A stretch of DNA of 50,728 nt from Paraburkholderia caffeinitolerans (lineage in GTDB: Bacteria > Pseudomonadota > Gammaproteobacteria > Burkholderiales > Burkholderiaceae): NCBI RefSeq assembly GCF_902859945.1, contig NZ_CADIKL010000053.1, forward strand, positions 1-50,728, in the 5' to 3' direction. How positions within the stretch are numbered: position 1 is the stretch's first letter; each line of letters opens with the position of its first letter. Shown here one piece after another: positions 34,348 through 41,417 of this stretch. A model generated the notes under the pieces. The model searched no databases, had not been told where the DNA came from, and was given only the letters and a program-made list of their open reading frames with translations. The translations under genes and the position numbers were made by a program.

Positions 34348-35463
34348 TCAGGCCGGCGCGCAGATGGGCTCGCGCCACGTGCACAGATCGAGCATCACGC
34401 GCAGCCGCTGACGATCGAGGTTGCGGCCGATGAACACGAGCTTGCTTTCACGCGCATCGTTCGCCCACGGCTCGCCCGCATGCAGGTCGAGTTGACGGTG
34501 CACCGCCTGTACGACGTGACGGCGCGAATCGTCCGCGATCTCGAAGATGCCCTTCATGCGGAACATGTCGTCGCCCTGCACGGCGAGCAGCGCGCGCAAG
34601 CCCGATTCGAGGCGCTCGCGATCGAACGGCCGGTCGAACACGAGCGACACCGAGCTTACCGACGGATCGTGCCGATGGCCGAGGTCTGCGTCGTGGTGAT
34701 CGTGCGCGTGATCGCAGCTCGCGTCGCACACGTGGTCATGGCCGTGATCGTGCGCATGGTCGTCGTGGTCATGATCGTGATCCTCGAGACTCGTGCACCC
34801 GGGCGTGAAGCCGCCGATGCCGAGAATCTTCGTCAGATCGACTTGCGCGTAGTTCGAGCGCAGAATCTGCGCGCCTTCGTTCAAATGATGCAGCCGCGCT
34901 TCGAGCCTCGTGAGCGCGTCGTTGCTTACGAGATCGGTCTTGTTCATGATGATGCGGTCCGCCGCAACGATCTGGTCGACTGCCTGATTGTCGAAGCCGG
35001 TCAGCTTCGGATCGTCGAGATGGCTCTCGATGTGCAGCGCGTCAACCAGCGTGACGACACCGTCGAGCGCGACCTGGCGCGCCACGTCGTGATCCATGAA
35101 GAAGGTCGCGGCCACGGGCGTGGGGTCCGCAAGACCGCTCGTCTCGACCAGAATGTGATCGAACTTCTCCGGCCGTTCGAGCAGCTTCTGCAGGATCTTC
35201 ACGAGGTCCGTGCGCACGTCGACCGTGCAGCAAATGCAGCCGTTGGTCACCTGGAAGATTTCCTCGTCGGAGGTCATCACGAGTTCCGAATCGACGTCGA
35301 CTTCGCCGAACTCGTTCTCGATCACGGCGATCCGGTAGCCGTGGCGCTCGGTCAGGATGTAGTTCAGCAGCGTGGTCTTGCCCGAGCCGAGAAAGCCCGT
35401 GAGGATCGTGACCGGCACCGGCTGCACCGACTGTGGCTGGGTTTGCGTGTTGAGCTGGTTCAT
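34348..35463 (-). CDS. CobW/COG0523 metallochaperone GTPase
   Basis: The 371-residue G3E GTPase has Walker A GFLGSGKTT near residue 23, the metal motif CxCC in NGCICCTVDVRTDL, the guanine motif NKTD and a CobW C-terminal domain. Between the domains lies a long His/Asp-rich linker (HDHDHDDHAHDHGHDH region) expected to bind zinc or cobalt. COG0523 proteins deliver metal to client enzymes or act in metal shortage. Its place within the UbiD/amidohydrolase operon, 31 nt after ubiX, makes the metal-dependent amidohydrolases plausible clients; that is inference. Confidence 0.93.
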   Translation of the reverse strand: MNQLNTQTQPQSVQPVPVTILTGFLGSGKTTLLNYILTERHGYRIAVIENEFGEVDVDSELVMTSDEEIFQVTNGCICCTVDVRTDLVKILQKLLERPEKFDHILVETSGLADPTPVAATFFMDHDVARQVALDGVVTLVDALHIESHLDDPKLTGFDNQAVDQIVAADRIIMNKTDLVSNDALTRLEARLHHLNEGAQILRSNYAQVDLTKILGIGGFTPGCTSLEDHDHDHDDHAHDHGHDHVCDASCDHAHDHHDADLGHRHDPSVSSVSLVFDRPFDRERLESGLRALLAVQGDDMFRMKGIFEIADDSRRHVVQAVHRQLDLHAGEPWANDARESKLVFIGRNLDRQRLRVMLDLCTWREPICAPA

Positions 35464-35494
35464 TGTGTTGTCTCCTTCTACGGGTCCGGAATAA

Positions 35495-36082
35495 TCAGTT
35501 TGCGGCTGCGTCGGCGCGCAGCCCTTGCCAACGGCCGACGAGGCCTTCGTGGTCGATATCGAACAGGTCGAGCACGCGCCCGACCGTGTGGTCGACGATG
35601 TCGTCGACCGTGCGCGGATGGTTGTAAAACGCGGGCACCGGCGGCAACACGATCGCGCCTGCTTCGGTCACGCTCGTCATGTTGCGCAGATGCACGAGGT
35701 TGAGCGGCGTTTCGCGCGCGAGCAGCACGAGCTTGCGGCGTTCCTTGAGCATCACGTCGGCGGCGCGCGTGATCAGGTTGTCGGCGAGGCCGGTCGCGAT
35801 GGCCGCGAGCGTGCGCATCGAGCACGGCGCGACCGCCATGCCGTCGCAGCGGAACGACCCGCTCGCGAGCGTCGCGCCAATGTCGCGCGGGTTGTGCACG
35901 ACATCGGCCAGCGCCTCGACATCGCGACGCCCCATGCCGAGTTCGTGGCCCGCCGTCAGCAGCCCCGAAGGCGACATCACGAGATGCGACTCGCAGTGCT
36001 CGACGCGCGCGAGTTGCTGAAGCAGCCGCACGCCGTACACCGCGCCGCTCGCCCCCGTGATCGCGACGATCAGGCGTTTCAT
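35495..36082 (-). CDS. ubiX: UbiX-type flavin prenyltransferase
   Basis: UbiX attaches a dimethylallyl group to FMN, making the prenyl-FMN cofactor of UbiD decarboxylases. The 195-residue protein has the N-terminal ITGASGAVYGVRLLQQL, the core AVAPCSMRTLAAIATGLADNLITRAADV and LKERRKLVLLARETPLNLVHLRNM, all standard for the family. ATG 36080-36082 overlaps the ubiD-family stop as ATGA, so the two are translated together. The long upstream frame extension is only an overlap with that gene. In this context it likely serves the adjacent catabolic UbiD, not ubiquinone synthesis. Confidence 0.95.
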   Translation of the reverse strand: MKRLIVAITGASGAVYGVRLLQQLARVEHCESHLVMSPSGLLTAGHELGMGRRDVEALADVVHNPRDIGATLASGSFRCDGMAVAPCSMRTLAAIATGLADNLITRAADVMLKERRKLVLLARETPLNLVHLRNMTSVTEAGAIVLPPVPAFYNHPRTVDDIVDHTVGRVLDLFDIDHEGLVGRWQGLRADAAAN

Positions 36083-37503
36083 GATGCGCTCCGCAGGTTC
36101 CGCGGCGTAAGCCCGGCGAGCAGTTGCGCGGCGCGCGTCATCGCATCGGCGCCAATCTGCGCGCGCACGCCGTCGAAGTGCGGGCCACGCGTGGCGTCGA
36201 GCCCCATGCGCGAGGTCGTGCCCACGCCCGAGGCGGACGGATCGAGCGCGCTGCCCGGCAGCCCGTCGACGATCACCACGTCCAGATGCGGTTGCAGATG
36301 CGTCGCAATCGCCCACAACACTTCTTCGTCGCGCGTGATGTCGACGTCCGCGTCGACGGCCACCACGTTCTTCAGGTACGGGTCCCAGCCGAGCAGCCCG
36401 AGCATCACCTGGCGCGCCTCGCCGGGCCGCGACTGCTTCAGCGCGACGTAGGCGTGAAAGTGCGTTCCCGAGGACGGATAGTGAACCGCGGTCACGCTGG
36501 GGAAGCGCTCCTTGAGCTTCTCGACCATCTCGGACTCGCGCGGAATGCGGCCGAGATTCAGATGCTCGGCAGAGTTGCCGCCCGATACGTCGATCAGGAT
36601 CGGATCGCGCCGGCGCAGCACGCTTTCCACCTTGAACAGATTGTTAGTAGAACGATCTGACGAGTAACCGGTGAACTCGCCGAACGGCCCTTCTTCGGCG
36701 CGCGCATGCGGGTCGATCACGCCTTCAAGCACGAACTCCGCGTAAGCCGGCACCTCGATGCCGTAACGCGGCGTCTTCACGACGTCGAGCGGCGCGCCGA
36801 GCAGCCCGCCCGCGACGTGGCGCTCGTCGACGCCATACGGCAGCCTCGCGGCGCCAGAAAGCATGAAGAGCGGATGCGCGCCGATCACCATCGCGACCGG
36901 CAGCGGCTTGCCGAGCGCCTGCGCGCGCTGCAGCATGCGCCACAGGTGTCCGCGCGAATGCAGGCTGGTGGCGATCTCAGTCGAGGAATGCAGCATCGAG
37001 CGGTGATAGCTCGCATTGCCGATACCGGTCTCGGGATCGTTGGCGATCAGGATCGCGTTGGTGATGTACGGGCCGCGATCGGTTTCGAAATGGCGCAGCG
37101 TCGGGATCGTGGTGAGGTCGATGCGCTCGGTCTCGACCGATTCGAGCACCGGGCCATCGGACACGACGCGCGGCGCCACCATGCGCCGGCTGCATGCCTG
37201 AAATTCGTTGTGCAGATTCTGGACATTCGTGTCGAGCATCCACGCGATGCGCTTTCTCGACGCGAACACATTGGTGACGAGCGGCGTCTGCAAGCCGTCG
37301 ACCTGCTCGAACGCGAGCAGCGGATGGCGGTTCTGCGCGGCAAGCTGCCAGACGAGTGCGGTGGCGTCCTGGTCGGCGCTCACGCGTTCGCTGATCGTCA
37401 GCACGTCGTTGGGGTGCGCGGCGCGATAGCCGGCGAGAAAATGGCGAAAGTCCTGCGGATTAGCGTCTGCGCGATCGAGAGCGGACGAACGGGTCGATGT
37501 CAT
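36079..37503 (-). CDS. UbiD-family prFMN-dependent decarboxylase
   Basis: The 474-residue protein belongs to the UbiD family, which (de)carboxylates aromatic, heteroaromatic or unsaturated acids with prenyl-FMN. The signature EGPFGEFTGYSS carries conserved glutamates, and GNASYHRSM and SRGHLWRMLQRA are further family landmarks. It is coupled to the UbiX gene. Relatives act on hydroxybenzoates, furan or pyrrole carboxylates and others; the sequence alone does not set the substrate. Its operon partners, two amidohydrolase-2 proteins and an arylmalonate-decarboxylase-like protein, indicate a catabolic role. Confidence 0.94.
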   Translation of the reverse strand: MTSTRSSALDRADANPQDFRHFLAGYRAAHPNDVLTISERVSADQDATALVWQLAAQNRHPLLAFEQVDGLQTPLVTNVFASRKRIAWMLDTNVQNLHNEFQACSRRMVAPRVVSDGPVLESVETERIDLTTIPTLRHFETDRGPYITNAILIANDPETGIGNASYHRSMLHSSTEIATSLHSRGHLWRMLQRAQALGKPLPVAMVIGAHPLFMLSGAARLPYGVDERHVAGGLLGAPLDVVKTPRYGIEVPAYAEFVLEGVIDPHARAEEGPFGEFTGYSSDRSTNNLFKVESVLRRRDPILIDVSGGNSAEHLNLGRIPRESEMVEKLKERFPSVTAVHYPSSGTHFHAYVALKQSRPGEARQVMLGLLGWDPYLKNVVAVDADVDITRDEEVLWAIATHLQPHLDVVIVDGLPGSALDPSASGVGTTSRMGLDATRGPHFDGVRAQIGADAMTRAAQLLAGLTPRNLRSAS

Positions 37504-37647
37504 GGTGGTTCCTTGTCATCAGCCTTTCAACGGCGCGGGCCGCCTATCCTGCACGGCGCCGCGCCATTGCGCTCAGCTGCTATCGCGGGCCGCCTCGCGC
37601 ACCGGTACATCGACCGATGCACGCGCGGCCCACCGCATGGTCCCCAA

Positions 37648-38574
37648 TCAGGCGGGGACGTTGTCGAGCGTCGCGTAGCTGTCCGTCAAGCGCAGCTTCG
37701 CTTCCTCGAGGTTGCGCGGCGGCGGCGAGGTCTTGATGCCGACGAGGCGCGCGATGTTGTTGCCCATGTAGTCCTCGAGACCGTCCTCGTCGAGATCCAT
37801 GCCCTGCGGCGCGGGTCCGCACAGCATTTCGAGCTCGCGCAGCCACATGCCCGGCTCGTTCGGCGGCGAGTCGGTGCCGAACACGATCTTGTTGCGCGGC
37901 AGCTCGCGTGCGAACTCGACGATGCGCGACTGGAAGCACCAGCCCGATTCGCACACCACGTTCGGCGTGTCCATCGCCATCCAGAACGCTTCGAACGAGT
38001 AGTTGCCGCCGGTCTGGATACCAAAGTGACCGATGATGAAGTTCACCATCGGAAACTCGCGGATGATCGGGTAGAACATCGTCGGAATCGTGTACGGGCC
38101 ATCGCCCGTGTGGATCAGCACGACGGTGTTGTACTTCGCGCACACCTTCATCGCGGGACGCAGCCAATCGAGCGCGCGGTCAGGACGGTAGCCGTGCATG
38201 TTCGCGTGCAGCTTCACCATCTTGAAGCCGTATTCCTTGATGTGGAATTCGAGCTCCTGCGCGCCCTCTTCCGGGCCCCAGCGCGGGTTGAACGTGAAGT
38301 TGCCGATGAAACGGTCCGGGTACTTCTGGCACAGCTCGGCGATATACGACATGTAGTCGCGAATGCCTTCGCGGCCGCGGCGGTTGCCGTCGCGATAGCC
38401 GGTGTTGCCCGGCGGCGGCTGAATGAAGCCCATGTCGATGCGGCGCGGCTTGCCGTTGATGATGTACGGGCCGTCCATCATCTCGAGCAGACGCTCGCCC
38501 GTGAACGGCGTGCCGGTGTGGCGCCACGCTTCGTCGACGAGATTGGTCGGGTGCAGATGGGTATCGATAATCAT
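37648..38574 (-). CDS. Amidohydrolase-2 family protein, paralog 1 (complete metal motif)
   Basis: The 308-residue TIM-barrel protein belongs to the ACMSD/gamma-resorcylate decarboxylase branch. The first-strand motif HxH is intact (DTHLH, H6 and H8). Later metal and catalytic residues appear in LIHTGDGP, IIGHFGIQ and FGTDSPPN. It is highly similar throughout to the next gene upstream (38606-39508), so the two arose by tandem duplication; this copy is the likely catalytic one. Possible reactions are non-oxidative decarboxylation or hydrolysis in aromatic breakdown. The gap to the UbiD gene is 144 nt without a clear promoter or terminator. Confidence 0.9.
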   Translation of the reverse strand: MIIDTHLHPTNLVDEAWRHTGTPFTGERLLEMMDGPYIINGKPRRIDMGFIQPPPGNTGYRDGNRRGREGIRDYMSYIAELCQKYPDRFIGNFTFNPRWGPEEGAQELEFHIKEYGFKMVKLHANMHGYRPDRALDWLRPAMKVCAKYNTVVLIHTGDGPYTIPTMFYPIIREFPMVNFIIGHFGIQTGGNYSFEAFWMAMDTPNVVCESGWCFQSRIVEFARELPRNKIVFGTDSPPNEPGMWLRELEMLCGPAPQGMDLDEDGLEDYMGNNIARLVGIKTSPPPRNLEEAKLRLTDSYATLDNVPA

Positions 38575-38605
38575 GCTTGTCTCCGGTTCGTGTGACGTGG
38601 CGCGC

Positions 38606-39508
38606 TTATGCAGCGAGCAGCGCCTTGGCTTCTTCGACGGACTTCGGCACCGGCGTCGGCTCGAGGCCGATCATGCGCGCGGTGTTGTTGCCGAGATAGT
38701 CTTCGAGCGTGTCTTCGTCGAGATTGAGGCCTTGCGGCGGATCGAAGCAAAGCACTTCGAGCAGACGCAGCCACATGCCGGGTTCATTCGGCGGCGTGTC
38801 GGAGCCGAACAGGATCTTGTGCTTGGGCAGCACCTTTGCGAATTCGACGATGCGCGACTGCAGGCACCAGCCCGATTCGCAATACACGTTGGGCAGATCC
38901 ATGGCGAGCTGGAACGGCTCGAAGCAGTAAACGCCGCCGGTCTGCACGCCGAAGTGCGCCATGATGAAGTTCACCGTCGGGAACTCCTTGATCATCGGCA
39001 CCCATTCGGTGGGGATGCTGTACGGGCCGTCGCCGGTGTGCAGCTTCACGAGCACGCCGAGCTCCGCGCATTTGGCGAGCGCCGGGCGCAGCCAGTCGAG
39101 CGCGCGGTCCGGACGGTACGCGTGCATGTTGGCCTGGAACTGCACCATCTTGAAGCCGAGCTTGCGCACGTAGTAGTCGATGGCGTTCACGCCGTTCTCG
39201 ACGCCGCAGCGCGGGTTGTAGACGAAGCAGCCGATAAAGCGCTCCGGGTACTTCTTCACCATTTCGACCGTGTACGCCATATAAGCATCGATCGATTCGG
39301 TGCCGGTCTTCACGCCATCGGTGTACGTGTAAATGGTGTTGCCTTGCGGCGGCTGGATGAACGCCTTGTCGATGCGGCGCGGCTTGCCGTTGATCAGAAA
39401 CGGACCGTCCATCATTTCGATCAGGCGTTCGCCGGTGAACGGGTCGCCGTCGTGCCGCCAGGCGAGATCGACGAGATTCGTCGGATAGCAGCTTGTGTCG
39501 ATAATCAT
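38606..39508 (-). CDS. Amidohydrolase-2 family protein, paralog 2 (HxH motif lost)
   Basis: This 300-residue paralog of its downstream neighbour shares PTNLVD, FTGERLxEMMDGP, INGKPRRID, YRPDRALDWLRPA and the end FGSDTPPNEPGMWL. At the metal-binding first strand, however, it reads DTSCYPTN where paralog 1 has DTHLHPTN, so both histidines are replaced (S6, Y8). LHTGDG, AHFG and the strand-8 aspartate remain. It may be metal-free, use another ligand set, or act as a non-catalytic partner of paralog 1. ATG 39506-39508 follows AGGAGAG. It is the first gene of the minus-strand operon. Confidence 0.9.
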   Translation of the reverse strand: MIIDTSCYPTNLVDLAWRHDGDPFTGERLIEMMDGPFLINGKPRRIDKAFIQPPQGNTIYTYTDGVKTGTESIDAYMAYTVEMVKKYPERFIGCFVYNPRCGVENGVNAIDYYVRKLGFKMVQFQANMHAYRPDRALDWLRPALAKCAELGVLVKLHTGDGPYSIPTEWVPMIKEFPTVNFIMAHFGVQTGGVYCFEPFQLAMDLPNVYCESGWCLQSRIVEFAKVLPKHKILFGSDTPPNEPGMWLRLLEVLCFDPPQGLNLDEDTLEDYLGNNTARMIGLEPTPVPKSVEEAKALLAA

Positions 39509-39859
39509 GCGGGCTCTCCTCGCAGTGCTTGAGGTGGAACGCAGCAGCTCACGGCGCGCTTGAGCGGCGCCGGGTGAACTGCCTCGATTTCGGGAGCACT
39601 GTGAGAGCGGCAATGGTTGGAAAATTGGCGCCACCGACAGAAACTCCGTCAGTGAGCAATCTCCAGTTGAACGATCGCGGTATTGCACCGCTGCTTGTTC
39701 AATCGACCGCTTCTACCCACGGCCAGATCATGCCGCCCGCGAATAAGCTTTGTCAAGCATGCGATCAAAATTCCGGCATTTCGATTGTGTGTCTATTGCG
39801 AGTCCATGGTCCATGGCCGGTAGAGCCCGCTCCTGCCGCCGCCGATTTACACGTCTATT
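39509..39859. other. Promoter region of the amidohydrolase operon with a 22-bp dyad
   Basis: No gene is visible in these 351 nt between the operon start and the LysR stop. At 39764-39785 lies a near-perfect dyad centred on CCGG: its two arms read ATCAAAATT and GCATTTCGAT-like and match in 18 of 22 positions of the symmetric alignment. The arm CATTTCGATT resembles CATATCGATT at 40817-40826. It lies about 256 nt upstream of the first operon gene and is a candidate site for the neighbouring LysR regulator. Confidence 0.55.
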
Positions 39860-40777
39860 TCATTCGGCATCCATATCTTTTGCGCCGATTTCTCGCTGCC
39901 ACTCAAGCGTTACCTCCTCCAGCAGCGCCAGAAAACGCTCCAGCGCCGGCAGCGTGTCGTCGCGGCGCACCGAGGCGTATAAATCGGCGTTGACGCCGCG
40001 CTCGTCCAGCCGCACGAACACGACGTTCTCGCGCGGCGTGGTCGATAGCGATTCGGGCAGAATGCTCACGCCCACACCCGCGCCGACGAGGCTCAGCACC
40101 GTCTCGGGATCGATCGACTCGTGCAGCACGCGCGGCTGGAAGCCGTCGCGCACGCAGGCCGCGAGCACGTCGCGAATGATCGGGCTTTGCGTGTTGAGCA
40201 GCACGAACGCGTCGCCGGCGAGCGCTTTGAGCGCAATGCGGCGGCGCTTCGCGAGCGGATGCTCGCTGGGCAGCGCGACGCGCAGCGGCTGCGGGTATAC
40301 GCGGATCGAGCGCAGCTCGGCGCGCGTCGCGGCGCTGCACGCGAAGCCCACATCGATCTTGCCGGCGACCAGCGCTTCCTGTTGCTGCTCGGGCAGCAAT
40401 TCGTGCAGCGTCCACTCGACCTCGGGATTGTGCTTCTGGAACAAATGCATCGTGCGCGGCAGCGGCCCGTACATCACCGAATTGATGATGCCGATGCGGA
40501 TATAGCCTTCGAGCCCGTCCGCTACGCGGCGCACGAGTTTCTCGACCGAATCGCAATCGCTCACGATGCTGCGCGCGCGCACGAGCAGCGCCTCGCCCGC
40601 GCGCGTGAGCCGCGCGCCGTGGCGGCCGCGCACGAACAAGGTCACGTGCAGCGAGTCCTCCAGCGCCATGATCTGCTGGCTCAGCGGCGGCTGCGAAATG
40701 TGCAGGCGCTCGGCCGCACGACTGAAATTCCCCTCCTCTGCAACCGCAATGAAATACCGCAACTGCCTTAAATCCAT
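39860..40777 (-). CDS. LysR-family regulator of the catabolic cluster
   Basis: The 305-residue LTTR begins MDLRQLRYFIAVAEEGNFSRAAERLHISQPPLSQQI, the helix-turn-helix form typical of BenM/CatM-like regulators of aromatic catabolism. A two-lobed inducer domain follows, with FVLLNTQSP and GAGVGVSILPES. It is divergent from the molybdenum hydroxylase operon and lies just upstream of the amidohydrolase/UbiD operon, so it is placed to control both. The inducer is presumably a pathway substrate or intermediate. Confidence 0.93.
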   Translation of the reverse strand: MDLRQLRYFIAVAEEGNFSRAAERLHISQPPLSQQIMALEDSLHVTLFVRGRHGARLTRAGEALLVRARSIVSDCDSVEKLVRRVADGLEGYIRIGIINSVMYGPLPRTMHLFQKHNPEVEWTLHELLPEQQQEALVAGKIDVGFACSAATRAELRSIRVYPQPLRVALPSEHPLAKRRRIALKALAGDAFVLLNTQSPIIRDVLAACVRDGFQPRVLHESIDPETVLSLVGAGVGVSILPESLSTTPRENVVFVRLDERGVNADLYASVRRDDTLPALERFLALLEEVTLEWQREIGAKDMDAE

Positions 40778-40804
40778 ATGAACCTCGTATCGAATGGATT
40801 CCTA

Positions 40805-40826
40805 AATCGTATTTCACATATCGATT
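40805..40826. promoter_or_regulatory. Candidate LysR operator in the divergent gap
   Basis: AATCG (40805-40809) and CGATT (40822-40826) form a dyad with a 12-nt spacer. TATTTCACATATCGA (40810-40824) matches the dyad upstream of the MFS gene (32121-32135) in 14 of 15 bases. It lies 28-49 nt upstream of the LysR start and about 118 nt upstream of the hydroxylase start, as expected for an LTTR site. Confidence 0.6.
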
Positions 40827-40889
40827 CTGTGCACATAGGCTTTACCCACATGACGGAAATAGGCTGCGGCCAATGCTTCGGTAAATCAG

Positions 40890-40901
40890 TTAATCGATTA
40901 A
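40890..40901. promoter_or_regulatory. 12-bp perfect palindrome before the molybdenum hydroxylase operon
   Basis: TTAATCGATTAA is a perfect 12-bp palindrome 43 nt upstream of the small-subunit start codon, in an AT-rich patch that probably holds the promoter. It could be a second regulator site or overlap the -10 region. Confidence 0.45.
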
Positions 40902-40943
40902 TCGAAACGGCGCACTACGCCAATGCGGCGTTCAGGAGACGAC

Positions 40944-41417
40944 ATGACAAAGTTGAACGTGAACGGCGCCGACCACGCGGTCGATGCGCCGCCCGATACG
41001 CCGCTGCTGTGGGTGCTGCGCGATACGCTGCACCTGACCGGCACGAAATTCGGCTGCGGCATGGGCCTGTGCGGCGCGTGCACCGTGCACCTCGATGGCG
41101 TGGCGGTGCGCTCGTGCCAGTTGCCGCTCGGCGCGGTCGCCGGCAAGCGGATCAAAACCATCGAAGGGCTCGGCAAGCCGGAAGCGCTGCACGCCGTGCA
41201 GGCCGCGTGGCGCGACGAGGACGTGCCGCAATGCGGCTACTGCCAGTCCGGACAGATCATGTCGGCGGCCGCGCTGCTCGCGACAAACCACAATCCAAGC
41301 GACAGTGACATCGACGCCGCCATGGCCGGCAACCTCTGCCGCTGCGGCACCTACGACCGCATTCGCCGCGCCATCCATCGCGCGGCCGTCGCGCTGCGCG
41401 ACAAGGCGGCCGCATGA
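40944..41417 (+). CDS. Molybdenum hydroxylase small subunit, 2x[2Fe-2S]
   Basis: This 157-residue iron-sulfur subunit belongs to the xanthine oxidase family (isoquinoline 1-oxidoreductase/aldehyde oxidase type). The plant-ferredoxin cluster uses C38, C43, C46 and C58 (GCGMGLCGAC...SC); the second cluster uses CGYC (C97, C100) and CRC (C132, C134). It transfers electrons from the molybdenum centre. ATG 40944 follows AGGAGAC. The stop overlaps the large-subunit start by ATGA. It has no signal peptide and would cross the membrane with the Tat-targeted large subunit. Confidence 0.95.
   Translation: MTKLNVNGADHAVDAPPDTPLLWVLRDTLHLTGTKFGCGMGLCGACTVHLDGVAVRSCQLPLGAVAGKRIKTIEGLGKPEALHAVQAAWRDEDVPQCGYCQSGQIMSAAALLATNHNPSDSDIDAAMAGNLCRCGTYDRIRRAIHRAAVALRDKAAA

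Noticed and set aside
34336..35703. 455-codon open frame on the plus strand
   Set aside because: Antisense to the CobW GTPase; its apparent hydrophobic VVVMIVI stretch is just the complement of the His/Asp-rich linker.
37504..37647. Possible terminator in the gap between amidohydrolase 1 and UbiD
   Set aside because: Only imperfect GC-rich complementarity (GGGCCGC near 37588 with GCGGCCC near 37626), no T run; not strong enough to call.
36706..38595. 629-codon open frame on the plus strand
   Set aside because: It runs antisense to UbiD and the first amidohydrolase; no recognisable domain.
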